A stretch of DNA of 62,214 nucleotides from Photorhabdus khanii NC19 (GTDB lineage: Bacteria > Pseudomonadota > Gammaproteobacteria > Enterobacterales > Enterobacteriaceae). Under the pieces are notes generated by a model, which had not been told where the DNA came from, made no database searches, and saw only the letters and a program-made list of their open reading frames with translations. The stretch lies in NCBI RefSeq assembly GCF_000517265.1, contig NZ_AYSJ01000011.1, positions 63,292 to 125,505 on the forward strand, written 5' to 3'. Both the position numbers and the translations under genes were made by a program. The first letter of the stretch is position 1. Each line of letters opens with the position of its first letter. This document shows, in pieces, positions 40,948 to 50,973 of this stretch.

Positions 40948-40979
40948 TTCAGCCAATGAAAAGTATTCCATTGGCTGAA
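40948..40979 (-). terminator. Hairpin downstream of hcp
   Basis: TTCAGCCAATG (40948-40958) pairs with CATTGGCTGAA (40969-40979), 15 bases past the hcp stop. The T-run after it is weak, so it may be a 3' stabilising hairpin as much as a terminator. Confidence 0.55.
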
Positions 40980-40994
40980 TGATTATATTACCTA

Positions 40995-41513
40995 TCAGGC
41001 AACAATAGGTGCGCGCCAATCATCTGCGCCAGAAGTACCTGCGGTTGTATGTTCCCAGTTAATCTTACGATAAGACAGAGAAACACGAACCAACTGAGTA
41101 AATTCAGATTTTGTTGAATCCTGACAATGAGGCATTTTGCAATCAATGTCGATAATAGTGGCATCTTCCAACTGAGTTGTGAAGAAATGCTCTTGTTTCC
41201 CTTCAACAGAAGTGCGGTACCATTTCAATTCCACATTCGTCAGCATTTCACCAGAAGCCAATGCGTTATAAAGCAATGGCACCGATTTATTTAATGCAAC
41301 TGTAAAACGGAATGGCTTATGAGCACGCTGACCAGAAGGCTGACCTGATTGAGGATCAGTTGGAACGGTAACTACATGATCAAATGCCTGAACCAGCATT
41401 TCATCTTCGTGCCCTTGAACATAAATATTACCTACTGATTCAGCAGTGAATGAACCAGCGGTAATATTACCCTGGGTTTTTCCAGTGATGGAAATATAAC
41501 ATGGAGTCGGCAT
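40995..41513 (-). CDS. hcp: T6SS tube protein Hcp (VCA0017 type)
   Basis: A 172-residue Hcp, starting MPTPCYISITGKTQGNITAG with an AAAGGA ribosome site. It is very like, from memory, Vibrio cholerae Hcp in length and in segments such as GNIYVQGHEDEMLVQ, LKWYRTSVEGKQEHFFTT and HTTAGTSGADDWRAP. Hexamers stack to form the tube that the contracting TssBC sheath expels. It is divergent from the tssB-vasL operon and is probably the main tube subunit of that machine. A different Hcp lies at 17364-17843. Confidence 0.96.
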   Translation of the reverse strand: MPTPCYISITGKTQGNITAGSFTAESVGNIYVQGHEDEMLVQAFDHVVTVPTDPQSGQPSGQRAHKPFRFTVALNKSVPLLYNALASGEMLTNVELKWYRTSVEGKQEHFFTTQLEDATIIDIDCKMPHCQDSTKSEFTQLVRVSLSYRKINWEHTTAGTSGADDWRAPIVA

Positions 41514-42450
41514 GAAAATATCCTTTAAGAAATTGTGTCAACATATTTAAGGTAGCGCTCATATTAATTTCAATAGTAACTATTTCATTTTGAAAAAAAT
41601 CACTTACAAATGTATGAACGCTGAAATGAATAATAAATACCAAACAGCTCATTTCAAAATAAAATCTAAATTGCAAAATAGCTTTCCCATCACCAACAAA
41701 TAAAAATATTATAATTTTCACAAAAAATAAAAATAATATCAAAATTAACTAAATTATTAGAATAATTAACTGATATCAATAATTCCCCCAATAGAAACAA
41801 CACCTAATGTATATGAAAAATAAGGATTTAAATAAAATCAAGAAAAATTATCTTTTGATCAATTAAAAATTGAGAAGTAGATCAAAAAATTTAAATTATC
41901 CACCTGGTTAATAACGAGAATAATATTTCCAATATGAAATTAATTCTAAGATGTAAACAAAAAATACACTTAGAAACACTTTGTTACACAATGAAACAAA
42001 AAATAATCAAAAATTTATAAATACCCAGAAAAATAGCTGCTAATATTACTATATTGGGGGAATTGACAAAGAAATGGTTTAAGAAAAAATCAAAACGTAA
42101 ATTATTGCAAAGTATAATAAAATCATCAAAAAGCCGAATAGAAGGGTATATCTGCCGATGTTTTATCTTTACAATAAAAAAACAAAATGCGACACTCTAC
42201 TTTGCAGAGCTGTCTATATTGATGCTATTGCTCGATGAGTAAGAATATTCTGAATCTGTATTTGTCTATATACTCATACAAGTCGACTTACTACCCAATT
42301 CAATGCAGTTAATCCTCCAGTTCTTTAAATCAGGAGGGATTTTTATGTTATCCATCACATAATAGGTAGGTAGCAGGGGCAACTCTCTCATCAATATTGC
42401 CATCAAATAATTCCTAATTGCCTAAATTGTATTACCCGAAGGATTTTAAT
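41514..42450. promoter_or_regulatory. Divergent hcp/tssB regulatory region
   Basis: A 937-base, very AT-rich gap between the hcp gene and the T6SS operon, which must carry both promoters. The length is generous for two promoters and the composition suggests silencing by H-NS-like proteins. I looked for sigma-54 type -24/-12 elements (GG-N10-GC) and found only poor matches. A 62-codon open frame at 42054-42242 (TTG start, Lys-rich) is probably spurious. A small hairpin with T-run lies at 42312-42345. Confidence 0.5.
42312..42345 (+). terminator. Weak terminator-like hairpin upstream of tssB
   Basis: CCTCC (42314-42318) pairs with GGAGG (42333-42337), extended by AAT/ATT with one bulged G, followed by TTTTT. 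It could be an attenuator in the tssB leader or the end of an unseen transcript. Confidence 0.35.
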
Positions 42451-42948
42451 ATGAATAAAAATAGTCCAGGCAGTGTAGCACCGAAGGAAAGGATTAATAT
42501 CAAATATGTTCCTAATACCGGTGATCAAGTAGCTGAAATCGAATTACCACTTAACTTACTTATTGTCGGTGATCTTAAAGGGACGAAAGAAGATACGCCA
42601 ATTGAAGAACGCCAGGCTGTTTCTGTGCACAAAAATAACTTTAATTCCGTGATGAATGAAGCAAACATCAATCTCACGTTTAGCGTTCCTAATCGTCTCA
42701 ATGATGATAGTGGAGATGACCTGCCAATTAACCTGGAAATAAAATCACTAAACGATTTTTCACCCGATAACGTGGCAAAAAAAGTTCCTGAATTAAACAA
42801 ACTTTTGGAGCTGCGTGAAGCGCTTGTCGCACTAAAAGGACCGTTAGGAAATATTCCAGCATTCCGCACCCGCTTACAGGAATTACTGGGTGATGAGAAA
42901 GTCCGCGAACAACTTCTAAAAGAACTTGAAATCGTCAATCAAAAGTAA
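42451..42948 (+). CDS. tssB: T6SS sheath small subunit TssB (VipA)
   Basis: Small subunit of the contractile sheath, which assembles with TssC around the Hcp tube in the cytoplasm. It has 165 residues from ATG 42451, with AAGGA nine bases upstream. An upstream in-frame start at 42418 is not supported. Family features: PLNLLIVGDLKG, FNSVMNEANI, and the C-terminal helix KLLELREALVALKGPLGN. First gene of the long T6SS operon; tssC follows after 23 bases. Confidence 0.96.
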   Translation: MNKNSPGSVAPKERINIKYVPNTGDQVAEIELPLNLLIVGDLKGTKEDTPIEERQAVSVHKNNFNSVMNEANINLTFSVPNRLNDDSGDDLPINLEIKSLNDFSPDNVAKKVPELNKLLELREALVALKGPLGNIPAFRTRLQELLGDEKVREQLLKELEIVNQK

Positions 42949-42971
42949 TTGACTGGAAAGGAGTTTTTAAC

Positions 42972-44450
42972 ATGTCCTTGCATGAAGAGAGCAGTACAAC
43001 ATTAGCCCCAGGGTCTACCACCTCTTTGCTTGACGAGATTATGTCTCAGGCAAGAATGACGCCGGAAAATGACGGCTACCATATAGCAAAACAAGGTGTT
43101 GCGGCTTTTATCAGCAGCATCTTGGGTACAGGTTCTAACGAAGAACCCATCAACAAGCTCGTCGTTGATAGAATGATTGTTGAACTTGATAAGACACTGA
43201 GCACTCAAGTCGATGAAATCATGCACGCCAAAGCGTTCCAGGAGCTGGAATCATCATGGCGTTCACTGAAATTGTTGGTTGATCGCACAGATTTCCGTGA
43301 AAACATCAAAATCAACATCATCCATGCCACCAAAGACGAATTACTGGAAGATTTTGAATTCTCACCAGAAATCATCCAATCAGGCTTATACAAGCATGTT
43401 TACTCAACGGGTTATGGCCAGTTTGGTGGTGAGCCGGTTGCCGCAGTTATCGGTAACTATGCGTTTAGCAATAGCTCACCCGATATCAAACTGATGCAAT
43501 ACGTCAGCGCGGTTGGTGCAATGGCTCACGCGCCATTCCTCTCCTCTGTCGCGCCTGATTTCTTTGGCATCAGCAGCTTTACAGAACTGCCAGCAATTAA
43601 AGATCTAAAATCCGTCTTTGAAGGCCCGGCTCACACCAAATGGCGTGCTCTGCGCGAATCTGAGGATTCACGTTATCTCGGCTTGACAACACCACGCTTC
43701 CTGCTGCGTCTGCCATATTCAACTATTGAAAACCCAATTAAAAACTTTAACTATCAGGAAGATGTTAGCAAAGATCACGAACATTTCCTGTGGGGTAACA
43801 CCGCGTATCTGCTGGCATCCTGCCTGACTGACAGCTTCGCCAAATATCGCTGGTGCCCAAACATTATCGGCCCGCAAAGCGGTGGTACTGTCAGCGATCT
43901 ACCCGTTCATCTGTTCGAAGCAATGGGACAAATCCAGGCCAAGATCCCAACAGAAGTTCTGGTTACCGATCGCCGTGAATTCGAATTGGCTGAAGAAGGT
44001 TTTATCACCCTGACAATGCGTAAAGGCAGTGATAACGCCGCATTCTTCTCTGCCAACTCAGTTCAGAAGCCAAAAGTATTCCCGAACACCCGCGAAGGGA
44101 AAATGGCTGAAACCAACTACAAACTGGGTACTCAGCTGCCCTATATGTTCATCATCAACCGCCTTGCACACTACATCAAAGTGTTGCAGCGCGAGCAGAT
44201 TGGTTCCTGGAAAGAGCGTCAGGATCTGGAACGTGAACTGAACACCTGGCTGAAACAATACATCGCCGACCAGGAAAATCCACCAACAGATGTCCGCAGC
44301 CGTCGCCCTCTGCGCTCCGCCCAAATTCAGGTTTTGGATGTGGAAGGAGATCCAGGCTGGTATCAGGTAGCAATGCAAGTTCGCCCTCATTTCAAATACA
44401 TGGGAGCCAGCTTTGAGTTGTCACTAGTAGGGCGTTTGGATAAGGAATAA
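42972..44450 (+). CDS. tssC: T6SS sheath large subunit TssC (VipB)
   Basis: Large sheath subunit of 492 residues, whose N-terminal part is bound by ClpV after contraction. Typical segments are FQELESSWRSLKLLVDRTDF, FGGEPVAAVIGNYAF, FLWGNTAYLLAS and the C-terminal VAMQVRPHFKYMGASFELSLVGRLDKE region. Full length, clear GGAG ribosome site. Six bases separate it from tssE. Confidence 0.97.
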   Translation: MSLHEESSTTLAPGSTTSLLDEIMSQARMTPENDGYHIAKQGVAAFISSILGTGSNEEPINKLVVDRMIVELDKTLSTQVDEIMHAKAFQELESSWRSLKLLVDRTDFRENIKINIIHATKDELLEDFEFSPEIIQSGLYKHVYSTGYGQFGGEPVAAVIGNYAFSNSSPDIKLMQYVSAVGAMAHAPFLSSVAPDFFGISSFTELPAIKDLKSVFEGPAHTKWRALRESEDSRYLGLTTPRFLLRLPYSTIENPIKNFNYQEDVSKDHEHFLWGNTAYLLASCLTDSFAKYRWCPNIIGPQSGGTVSDLPVHLFEAMGQIQAKIPTEVLVTDRREFELAEEGFITLTMRKGSDNAAFFSANSVQKPKVFPNTREGKMAETNYKLGTQLPYMFIINRLAHYIKVLQREQIGSWKERQDLERELNTWLKQYIADQENPPTDVRSRRPLRSAQIQVLDVEGDPGWYQVAMQVRPHFKYMGASFELSLVGRLDKE

Positions 44451-44456
44451 TTAGTC

Positions 44457-44897
44457 ATGGCTGCGCTGTACAGTTGGAATAGAGAAGGCTCTGCCAGCTT
44501 GTTTGAGCGTATTCAGGGGAAGAACTCGGGTTCTTCCCGCCAGTCAAGAATGCGTGAGCTACTCAACTCCATCAGACGGCACCTGAATAATGTTCTCAAT
44601 ACCCATCCGGGTGCTTGTCAGAGTGCGGTTAATCTTGGCGTTATTGATCTCAATGACGCCACAACCACCGCAACTGACTTTAAGCAAAGTATTGAACAGG
44701 CAATAGAGCATTGCATTAGAAATTATGAACCAAGAATATCATCAGTCTCTGTCAGTGCAATCCACGATGATAGTGATCCGCTGCTGTTGAGTTTTCAGAT
44801 CAGTGCCCGGGTTTCCCTGGATGATATTAATGATGTCGTTGAATTTAACATTCAACTGGATAACAACCGGCGTTATTGCCTAGAGCGGACTCAATAA
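44457..44897 (+). CDS. tssE: T6SS baseplate protein TssE (gp25-like)
   Basis: Baseplate wedge component of 146 residues with the GpW/gp25 fold. Seen are SLFERIQG near the N-terminus, the RELLNSIRRHLNNVLNTHPG region, and YEPRISSVSVSA near residues 91-102. It triggers sheath polymerisation on the baseplate. The tssF start lies two bases downstream. Confidence 0.93.
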   Translation: MAALYSWNREGSASLFERIQGKNSGSSRQSRMRELLNSIRRHLNNVLNTHPGACQSAVNLGVIDLNDATTTATDFKQSIEQAIEHCIRNYEPRISSVSVSAIHDDSDPLLLSFQISARVSLDDINDVVEFNIQLDNNRRYCLERTQ

Positions 44898-44899
44898 AT

Positions 44900-46744
44900 A
44901 TGTCACTTGAAAAATACTTCAGAGAGGAATTGGATTACCTGAGACAATTGGGGAAACAAGCCGCAATTGAACATCCTCACCTCGCTTCATTTCTGTCTGA
45001 ACAAGGCTCTGACCCGGATGTTGAGCGTCTGTTGGAAGGATTTGCATTCCTTGCCGGTAACTTACGGGCAAAAATTGATGATCAGTTCCCCGAACTGACT
45101 CATGGGTTACTGCATATGCTATGGCCAAACTATCTGCGGCCAACACCCAGCATGACCATTATCCAGTACACACCCGATGAAAGCACCGTCACACAAGCTA
45201 CACAGGTTAAGCGCGGAACTCAAATCCAGAGTTGCCAGCTAGCAAATGATGATGACGAAGACGATAAAAATATTTTCTCAAGCAGTACCGACCCAAATAA
45301 AGCAGAAAAAGACAACCGCTGTACTTTCACTTTATGCCGTGATGTCTGGCTGTTTCCAATGTCGATCAAGGACATTTCCGTCAATAACAGCAATGAGCAA
45401 GGTGTTATCGGTCTGAATTTTACCTCAAAGACAGAACTCAGCTTACAAGGGCTGCAACTTGATAAGCTGCGTTTTTATCTGAGCGGCGATGGTTACAGCA
45501 GTACACAACTCTATTTTTGGCTTAGCTACTACCTTGAAGACGCAAAACTTATCGTAGGCGATACCATCATTTCATTGCCGGATTTTGATGTCGTTCCGGT
45601 TGGTTTTAACCGGGAAGATGCTCTGTTGCCTTACCCGAAAAACTCCTATATGGGTTATCGCATCTTGCAGGAATACTTCTGCTTTTCTGAAGGGTTTCTG
45701 TTTTTTGATATCACGGGTTTCCCCAAGTTACCGACCGATCTTAAAGCCAGTGATTTCACGCTGAATCTCTATTTCTCAGAAGCAATTCCACCGGAAGTTA
45801 AAATCCGTCAGGATACCTTCCGGCTGCATTGTGTGCCGGCAATTAATCTCTTCCCAATGGATAGCGAAGCTATCCGATTGGATGGCAGCCAGGCGGAATA
45901 TCCATTAAGAGCCAGCTATAGTCATCCTGATCGCTACGATATTTTCTCCATTGATAAAGTGGAAAGCAACCTGCTCAATCTTGACGGTAAACCCAACCGC
46001 ACCGGTGGTGAGCGGGTCTATGTACCATTTGAAAGTTTTCATCATCAAATTGAGCACGAAAGCGAACTCAACACCCGCTATTTCCGTATCAGGGTCAAAG
46101 AATCCCCTTTCCGTAAAGGGCTTGAGCACTATCTCTCTTTCGTACGTGGCGATGCATCACAGTTACTGAAACTGGAAAGTAACGAAAATGTCTCTGTCAA
46201 ACTGACCTGTACCAATCGCGAACTGCCACTGCAACTACGGGTAGGTGACATTAATTACCCTTCACTGGGCAGCCCGTCATTTGCATCATTTCGTAATATC
46301 ACCCGCCCATCCGTCCCACTTTATCCATTGATGAGCGGTAAATATCACTGGTCACTCATTTCCAATATGTCACTGAACTATATGACATTACTGGATAAGG
46401 ATGCCCTGAAACAGGTACTGAGTACCTACGATCTCCCCAGCATACATAACCGGCAGTCATCGCGGTCATCACAGAAACGACTGGACGCAATTGAACGACT
46501 TGAAACTCAACCAATAGACCGCCTATTTAAAGGACTTCCTGTACGTGGATTGGAATCAACATTGTATATCCGGCAACAGGCTTTCAGTTCTGAAGGGGAG
46601 CTCTACCTATTCTGCAACATACTGTCACGCTTCTTTGCATTATATGCCAGCGTTAATTCCTTCCACATGTTGAAAGTGATCAATTTAGATAATCAGGAAT
46701 GTTATGAATGGCCGGAACAAATAGGTCAACACGCGTTGATGTAA
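44900..46744 (+). CDS. tssF: T6SS baseplate protein TssF (VasA)
   Basis: Largest wedge subunit of the baseplate, 614 residues from ATG 44900 (MSLEKYFREELDYLRQLGK). The strongly conserved DPDVERLLEGFAFLAGNLRAKIDD and FPELTHGLLHMLWPNYLRP segments mark the family. Binds TssG and TssK. The end overlaps tssG by 37 bases. Confidence 0.96.
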   Translation: MSLEKYFREELDYLRQLGKQAAIEHPHLASFLSEQGSDPDVERLLEGFAFLAGNLRAKIDDQFPELTHGLLHMLWPNYLRPTPSMTIIQYTPDESTVTQATQVKRGTQIQSCQLANDDDEDDKNIFSSSTDPNKAEKDNRCTFTLCRDVWLFPMSIKDISVNNSNEQGVIGLNFTSKTELSLQGLQLDKLRFYLSGDGYSSTQLYFWLSYYLEDAKLIVGDTIISLPDFDVVPVGFNREDALLPYPKNSYMGYRILQEYFCFSEGFLFFDITGFPKLPTDLKASDFTLNLYFSEAIPPEVKIRQDTFRLHCVPAINLFPMDSEAIRLDGSQAEYPLRASYSHPDRYDIFSIDKVESNLLNLDGKPNRTGGERVYVPFESFHHQIEHESELNTRYFRIRVKESPFRKGLEHYLSFVRGDASQLLKLESNENVSVKLTCTNRELPLQLRVGDINYPSLGSPSFASFRNITRPSVPLYPLMSGKYHWSLISNMSLNYMTLLDKDALKQVLSTYDLPSIHNRQSSRSSQKRLDAIERLETQPIDRLFKGLPVRGLESTLYIRQQAFSSEGELYLFCNILSRFFALYASVNSFHMLKVINLDNQECYEWPEQIGQHALM

Positions 46745-47760
46745 CAGGAAAAAATTCGCCGGAAAATCTGGTGCCGGATGTCTCAAAATACAACTTTTAT
46801 CAATTGGTTGAGTTACTCAACCAATTGGCGGTAGCGTGGGAAAAAACGGGGCAAACCAACCGCCCTGACCGGGAAGCAATCAGTTTCAAATCCAGTGCAA
46901 GCCTGGCTTTTCCAACCAGAGATATTGCCTCTGTGAAACGTACCGAACAAGGTCGTTTTCAGGTGGAAGTCTCTTTCCTTGGATTACATGGCAGCCAGTC
47001 GCCTATGCCTGGTTACTACCTTGATTCACTGGCATGGGAGGAAGCTCAGGGCGAAAACCGGCTGACTGATTTTCTGAATATTTTCAATCACCGCTCAATC
47101 ATCATGCTTCATCAGATCTGGCGGAAATATCGCTATTACATCTGTTTTGACAAAAACGGAATGGACGATTTTTCTCAACGCATGTTCGCTTTGGTTGGGC
47201 TTGGCAGTGATGTAAACCGTGCTCATTTAAATATCAATCATAGCAAAATGTTGGCCTATGCTGGCCTGTTAGCCAGCCCCGGTCGATCACCGGAAGTCAT
47301 ATGCAGTTTGGTTTCACACTGCTTTGATCTGCCGGATGTTACCGTGCATAGCTGGCAGATTAGGAAAATCGCCATTGGACCATCACAGCAAAACCGTCTG
47401 GGTGGAAAATTGAAATTAAAAGGTCGAAAAAAAGAGATTGAACAGTCCGTCATAGGCGAAAACTTTTTCCTCGGTTCATGGGTGAGAAGTTGCAATAGTA
47501 AATTCATGGTATGTATCAACGATCTATCCCGTGAACACTTTCTGTCATTTCTACCGGACGGAAAAAATTTCCTGCCACTGGTGATGTTTATCTGCTTTGT
47601 CCTGCGAGATCAATTGGCTTGGGATCTGCGTCTTGGACTGGCCGAAAACCAGGCAGGCGGCATGGTTCTTGGTACGAAACAAAACAATAACCTGGGGTGG
47701 ACCAGCTTTCTCGGCGAGCCGGAAAAGAAACCCTTTATCACAATTTCAGTTGGTGGATAA
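46708..47760 (+). CDS. tssG: T6SS baseplate protein TssG (VasB)
   Basis: Wedge subunit of 350 residues that pairs with TssF. Seen are YNFYQLVELLNQL near residue 28, VSFLGLHGSQSPMPGYY and the C-terminal LGWTSFLG. The start at 46708 sits 37 bases inside tssF and is preceded by AGGA. A later start would cut the conserved N-terminus. Five bases separate it from tagH. Confidence 0.94.
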   Translation: MAGTNRSTRVDVTGKNSPENLVPDVSKYNFYQLVELLNQLAVAWEKTGQTNRPDREAISFKSSASLAFPTRDIASVKRTEQGRFQVEVSFLGLHGSQSPMPGYYLDSLAWEEAQGENRLTDFLNIFNHRSIIMLHQIWRKYRYYICFDKNGMDDFSQRMFALVGLGSDVNRAHLNINHSKMLAYAGLLASPGRSPEVICSLVSHCFDLPDVTVHSWQIRKIAIGPSQQNRLGGKLKLKGRKKEIEQSVIGENFFLGSWVRSCNSKFMVCINDLSREHFLSFLPDGKNFLPLVMFICFVLRDQLAWDLRLGLAENQAGGMVLGTKQNNNLGWTSFLGEPEKKPFITISVGG

Positions 47761-47765
47761 AGACG

Positions 47766-49052
47766 ATGGAAAAACAACAGCCAACCCTTTCATTACGCGT
47801 GATCAACAGTGATCAACTGGAAAGTGGTAAATCTGCCAGTTGCCTGTTCTCCACTCAAGGCGGCACAATCGGCAGCAGTGAAAGCCATCTTTGGTCTATT
47901 CAGGATCAGAAAGGCAATATCAATCCATCACAATTTACTATCCAATGGCGTGATGGCGCATTTTGTCTGCAAATGATCGACGGCCCTCTGTTTGTGAATC
48001 AATCACCACTGACCTCTGGTACCGGCTTCATCCGACTACAACAAGGGGATGAAATTACCGTCGGTAAGCTGGTGATCAAAAGCCATATCAGTTTTTCTGA
48101 TGCAGATCGGATTGATCCAATGATGGTATCACCGGAATCACTCGTTTCCAGCTATAGCAATCCACTGGATGCCATGATGGAAAAAGATCCCGCCCAAGAC
48201 ACCACTTACACCGATCACCGTTCTTTAGCACCAACGATTAACCACGATTTTAGCCATGATCCACTTAAAGTTCTTGACAGCGAAAATCTGACCACACTGG
48301 ACCAAACCCCAGTGAGTAACGAAATAACCCAGAGCCTGCAACAAGGCCATTACAACACCCCATTATTCTTCTCTCCCCTCTCAGACAACAGAGGCAATGC
48401 TATGGATCGGGATTTTGTTGATTTACCGAGTATCTCTTCACCTTTAAGTGAACAGTATCAGGACATGGAACAGCAGCATGTCGCTATCACCCCCCTGATG
48501 CGAGGGTTGAGCACACAATTACCTTTGCATAACAGCCAACAGGCCAACGACTTTCTGGAAGAAATGGGTAAAACCATGAAAGCGGCGATTGAAGGTTTAC
48601 TGGCATTGCAACGTGCACAGCATGGTCTGCGTGATAAACAACTACGCCCTATCGAAGATAACCCACTGCGGCTCAATATGGATTACAACACCACCATGCA
48701 AGTGATGTTTGCGGATCAAAAAAGCCCTGTACATCTCTCTGCACCATCAGCTGTCACTGAAAGCCTGCACAACCTGCAACTGCACTATCAGGCTAACCGG
48801 ATCGCGATCACTGCCGCATTGAACACCATGCTGGATGCTTTCTCACCAGAGCACCTGCTCAACCGTTTTGCCCAATACCGTCGCAGTAATGAAACACAGG
48901 AGAAAGACGCAACCTGGGCGTGGGAAATGTACACCAGTTACTACCACGAACTGGCTTCCAGTCGCCAGCAGGGATTCGAAAAACTATTTAGTGAAGTCTA
49001 TGAACAAGCTTATGACCGCGCTCTGCGTCAGGGTTTAGAGGATAGCCAGTAA
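47766..49052 (+). CDS. tagH: T6SS FHA-domain protein TagH (Fha/VasC)
   Basis: Forkhead-associated protein of 428 residues from ATG 47766 (MEKQQPTLSLRVI). The FHA domain (about 1-110) contains the phosphothreonine-binding loop pattern GGTIGSSESHLW. The C-terminal TagH domain (about 250-420) is helical. FHA proteins relay Ser/Thr phosphorylation to T6SS assembly in other bacteria, but no PpkA-type kinase or PppA phosphatase is seen in this window. Its stop overlaps the tssJ start (TAATG). Confidence 0.92.
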   Translation: MEKQQPTLSLRVINSDQLESGKSASCLFSTQGGTIGSSESHLWSIQDQKGNINPSQFTIQWRDGAFCLQMIDGPLFVNQSPLTSGTGFIRLQQGDEITVGKLVIKSHISFSDADRIDPMMVSPESLVSSYSNPLDAMMEKDPAQDTTYTDHRSLAPTINHDFSHDPLKVLDSENLTTLDQTPVSNEITQSLQQGHYNTPLFFSPLSDNRGNAMDRDFVDLPSISSPLSEQYQDMEQQHVAITPLMRGLSTQLPLHNSQQANDFLEEMGKTMKAAIEGLLALQRAQHGLRDKQLRPIEDNPLRLNMDYNTTMQVMFADQKSPVHLSAPSAVTESLHNLQLHYQANRIAITAALNTMLDAFSPEHLLNRFAQYRRSNETQEKDATWAWEMYTSYYHELASSRQQGFEKLFSEVYEQAYDRALRQGLEDSQ

Positions 49053-49618
49053 TGAAACGCTCCGGCGGTAATACCTCATGGTTCGGTAATCATACCTTAT
49101 GGCTTGTATTGCTGGCAGCGCTGATGTTAAGCGGTTGCAGCGGTGCATGGCAGGCAACGAAGAAAGTCGGACAAGTTGTCTGGGATCCATCGACTCCGGT
49201 TGGTCAACCTGCGGATTTACCTTCCACCGCAGCGATCACGTTGCTGGCGGAGCCTGATATCAATCCCAACAAAAATGGCGAACCCACTCCGGTTGAGATG
49301 CATCTGATCTATCTCAGTGAAGATTCCCGTCTGCTTGCCGCTGATTATGGTCAGCTTGAGAGCGACAAGCTGGATAAAGCGCTGGGGAAAAATTACATCG
49401 ACCATCAGGATTACACCTTACTACCGGGGCAGTACAAACCGTTGCCAGTCATCCCACTGGAAAAAAATAGCCGTTACATCGGCGTCATCGTTCGTTATGC
49501 CGATATTAACCAATCGGAATGGAAAAAGGTCATCCGTGTAAAAGACACAGGACAGCAATACCACATTCTGGTGCACATCAGAGCGAACGAAGTTGAACTT
49601 AGAAAAGAGGAGCAATAA
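49052..49618 (+). CDS. tssJ: T6SS outer-membrane lipoprotein TssJ
   Basis: Lipoprotein of the TssJLM membrane complex, 188 residues. A signal peptide with lipobox LSGC is seen at residues 26-29 (lipidated C29). A transthyretin-like domain follows. It binds the periplasmic C-terminus of TssM. Coupled to tagH by a one-base overlap. Confidence 0.94.
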   Translation: MKRSGGNTSWFGNHTLWLVLLAALMLSGCSGAWQATKKVGQVVWDPSTPVGQPADLPSTAAITLLAEPDINPNKNGEPTPVEMHLIYLSEDSRLLAADYGQLESDKLDKALGKNYIDHQDYTLLPGQYKPLPVIPLEKNSRYIGVIVRYADINQSEWKKVIRVKDTGQQYHILVHIRANEVELRKEEQ

Positions 49619-49620
49619 TT

Positions 49621-50973
49621 ATGTCAGGTAAAAATCGGGTGATTTGGCGCGAAGGATTATTTATCAAGCCACAACACTTCCAACAACAGCAAAAGCATAA
49701 TGACTATCTGGCTCACAGCCGCCTGGCAACCTTAACCAGTTACGGTTACGGCTTCAGTTCCCTGACTATTGACAAAGATCTTCTCGCTCTGGGGCGTATC
49801 GGTATCACCGAAGCCAGCGGTATCATGCCGGATGGCACCGTGTTCTCCATTCCTCACCAAGATGCCACACCCCAACCACTCGATGTAGCGAATCTTCACG
49901 ATAGCAACAGCAAAAATATCTACCTGGCACTGCCAATAACCAACGACACCCTCAATGAAATCTCCCATTCGGAATCTAATCAGGCCGGGGCCGTACGCTA
50001 CCGTGAACATACGGCTGATATCCGTGACCTGCACACCGATGGCGGTGATGTCAGCCAGCTCATGCTGGCACAATTAACACCGGTTTTGAAACAGGGCTCA
50101 GAGGATCTCAGCGCATTCTCTTTGCTGCCGCTATGCCAGATAATAGAAAAGCTGCCGACCGGGACTCTCATACTGAATGAAGAATTCGTACCAACCTGTA
50201 CGTCGATCAATGTTTCCAACCGGTTAAAAGTCCTCATAGATGAAATAGATAGAGCACTGACAGAACGAGGCAGATCACTCGCTGATCGGATTGGTTCACC
50301 TGGTCAGCAAGGAGTAGCTGATGTGGCTGAATTTATGATGCTCCAGTTAGTTAACCGGGTTCAGCCATGGTTTACCCACTACGCCAGACAATCCATTCTG
50401 CACCCACAAGATTTTTTCACTCAGTTGATCCAAACCTGTGGTGAGCTAAGAACATTCACGGCTGAATCGCGTCAAGTCGGCGATATACCGAATTATAATC
50501 ACGATAATCTGACGAAAACATTCAAGGAAACCATGATCCCCATGCGCGAAGCGCTGGGTGTTGTCCTGACCCCGCGCGCGATCCCGATTAAGCTACAGAC
50601 TCAATCAAATGGCATCCGGGTGGCAAACATTCATGATCGTGATGTATTGACCAAAGCGGATTTCATTCTGGCTGTCCGCGCACAGATGCCACAAGATCAA
50701 TTACTCCGCCAATTTTCTCAGCAAACCAAAGTCACATCGTTGGAAAAAATCCGCGAAAGGGTCAGCGTCCAGTTGCCTGGCGTGGGACTGGTCGCACTTC
50801 CTGCGGCTCCACGTCAATTGCCTTATCACGCTGGCTACACCTATTTCCGTTTTGATCAACAAGGCACGGCGTGGCAAGAGATTCTGAAAGGCACCACCAT
50901 TGCCTTCCATGTTTCGGGGGATTTCCCTGGATTAGACATGCAATTCTGGGCGGTCAGCAATGGGAGTGACTAA
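49621..50973 (+). CDS. tssK: T6SS baseplate protein TssK
   Basis: Adaptor connecting the baseplate to the membrane complex, 450 residues. The N-terminus VIWREGLFIKPQHFQQQ is diagnostic, and the C-terminal domain that binds TssL/TssM is full length. It sits directly between tssJ and tssL and overlaps the tssL start (TAATG). Confidence 0.96.
   Translation: MSGKNRVIWREGLFIKPQHFQQQQKHNDYLAHSRLATLTSYGYGFSSLTIDKDLLALGRIGITEASGIMPDGTVFSIPHQDATPQPLDVANLHDSNSKNIYLALPITNDTLNEISHSESNQAGAVRYREHTADIRDLHTDGGDVSQLMLAQLTPVLKQGSEDLSAFSLLPLCQIIEKLPTGTLILNEEFVPTCTSINVSNRLKVLIDEIDRALTERGRSLADRIGSPGQQGVADVAEFMMLQLVNRVQPWFTHYARQSILHPQDFFTQLIQTCGELRTFTAESRQVGDIPNYNHDNLTKTFKETMIPMREALGVVLTPRAIPIKLQTQSNGIRVANIHDRDVLTKADFILAVRAQMPQDQLLRQFSQQTKVTSLEKIRERVSVQLPGVGLVALPAAPRQLPYHAGYTYFRFDQQGTAWQEILKGTTIAFHVSGDFPGLDMQFWAVSNGSD

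Larger units (their letters stand above)
40396..40994. other. Intergenic region between rlmJ and hcp
   Basis: About 600 AT-rich bases that separate the housekeeping genes from the T6SS region. It contains an apparent gene remnant at 40785-40913 and the hcp terminator-like hairpin at 40948-40979. I see no other gene. Confidence 0.55.

Noticed and set aside
42054-42242. 62-codon Lys-rich open frame upstream of tssB, TTG start
   Set aside because: Composition follows the AT-rich DNA; the start is weak and nothing resembles a known small T6SS protein.
41514-42450. Sigma-54 promoters (-24 GG, -12 GC) for hcp or tssB
   Set aside because: Only matches with wrong spacing or poor -12 boxes were found, for example near 41690.
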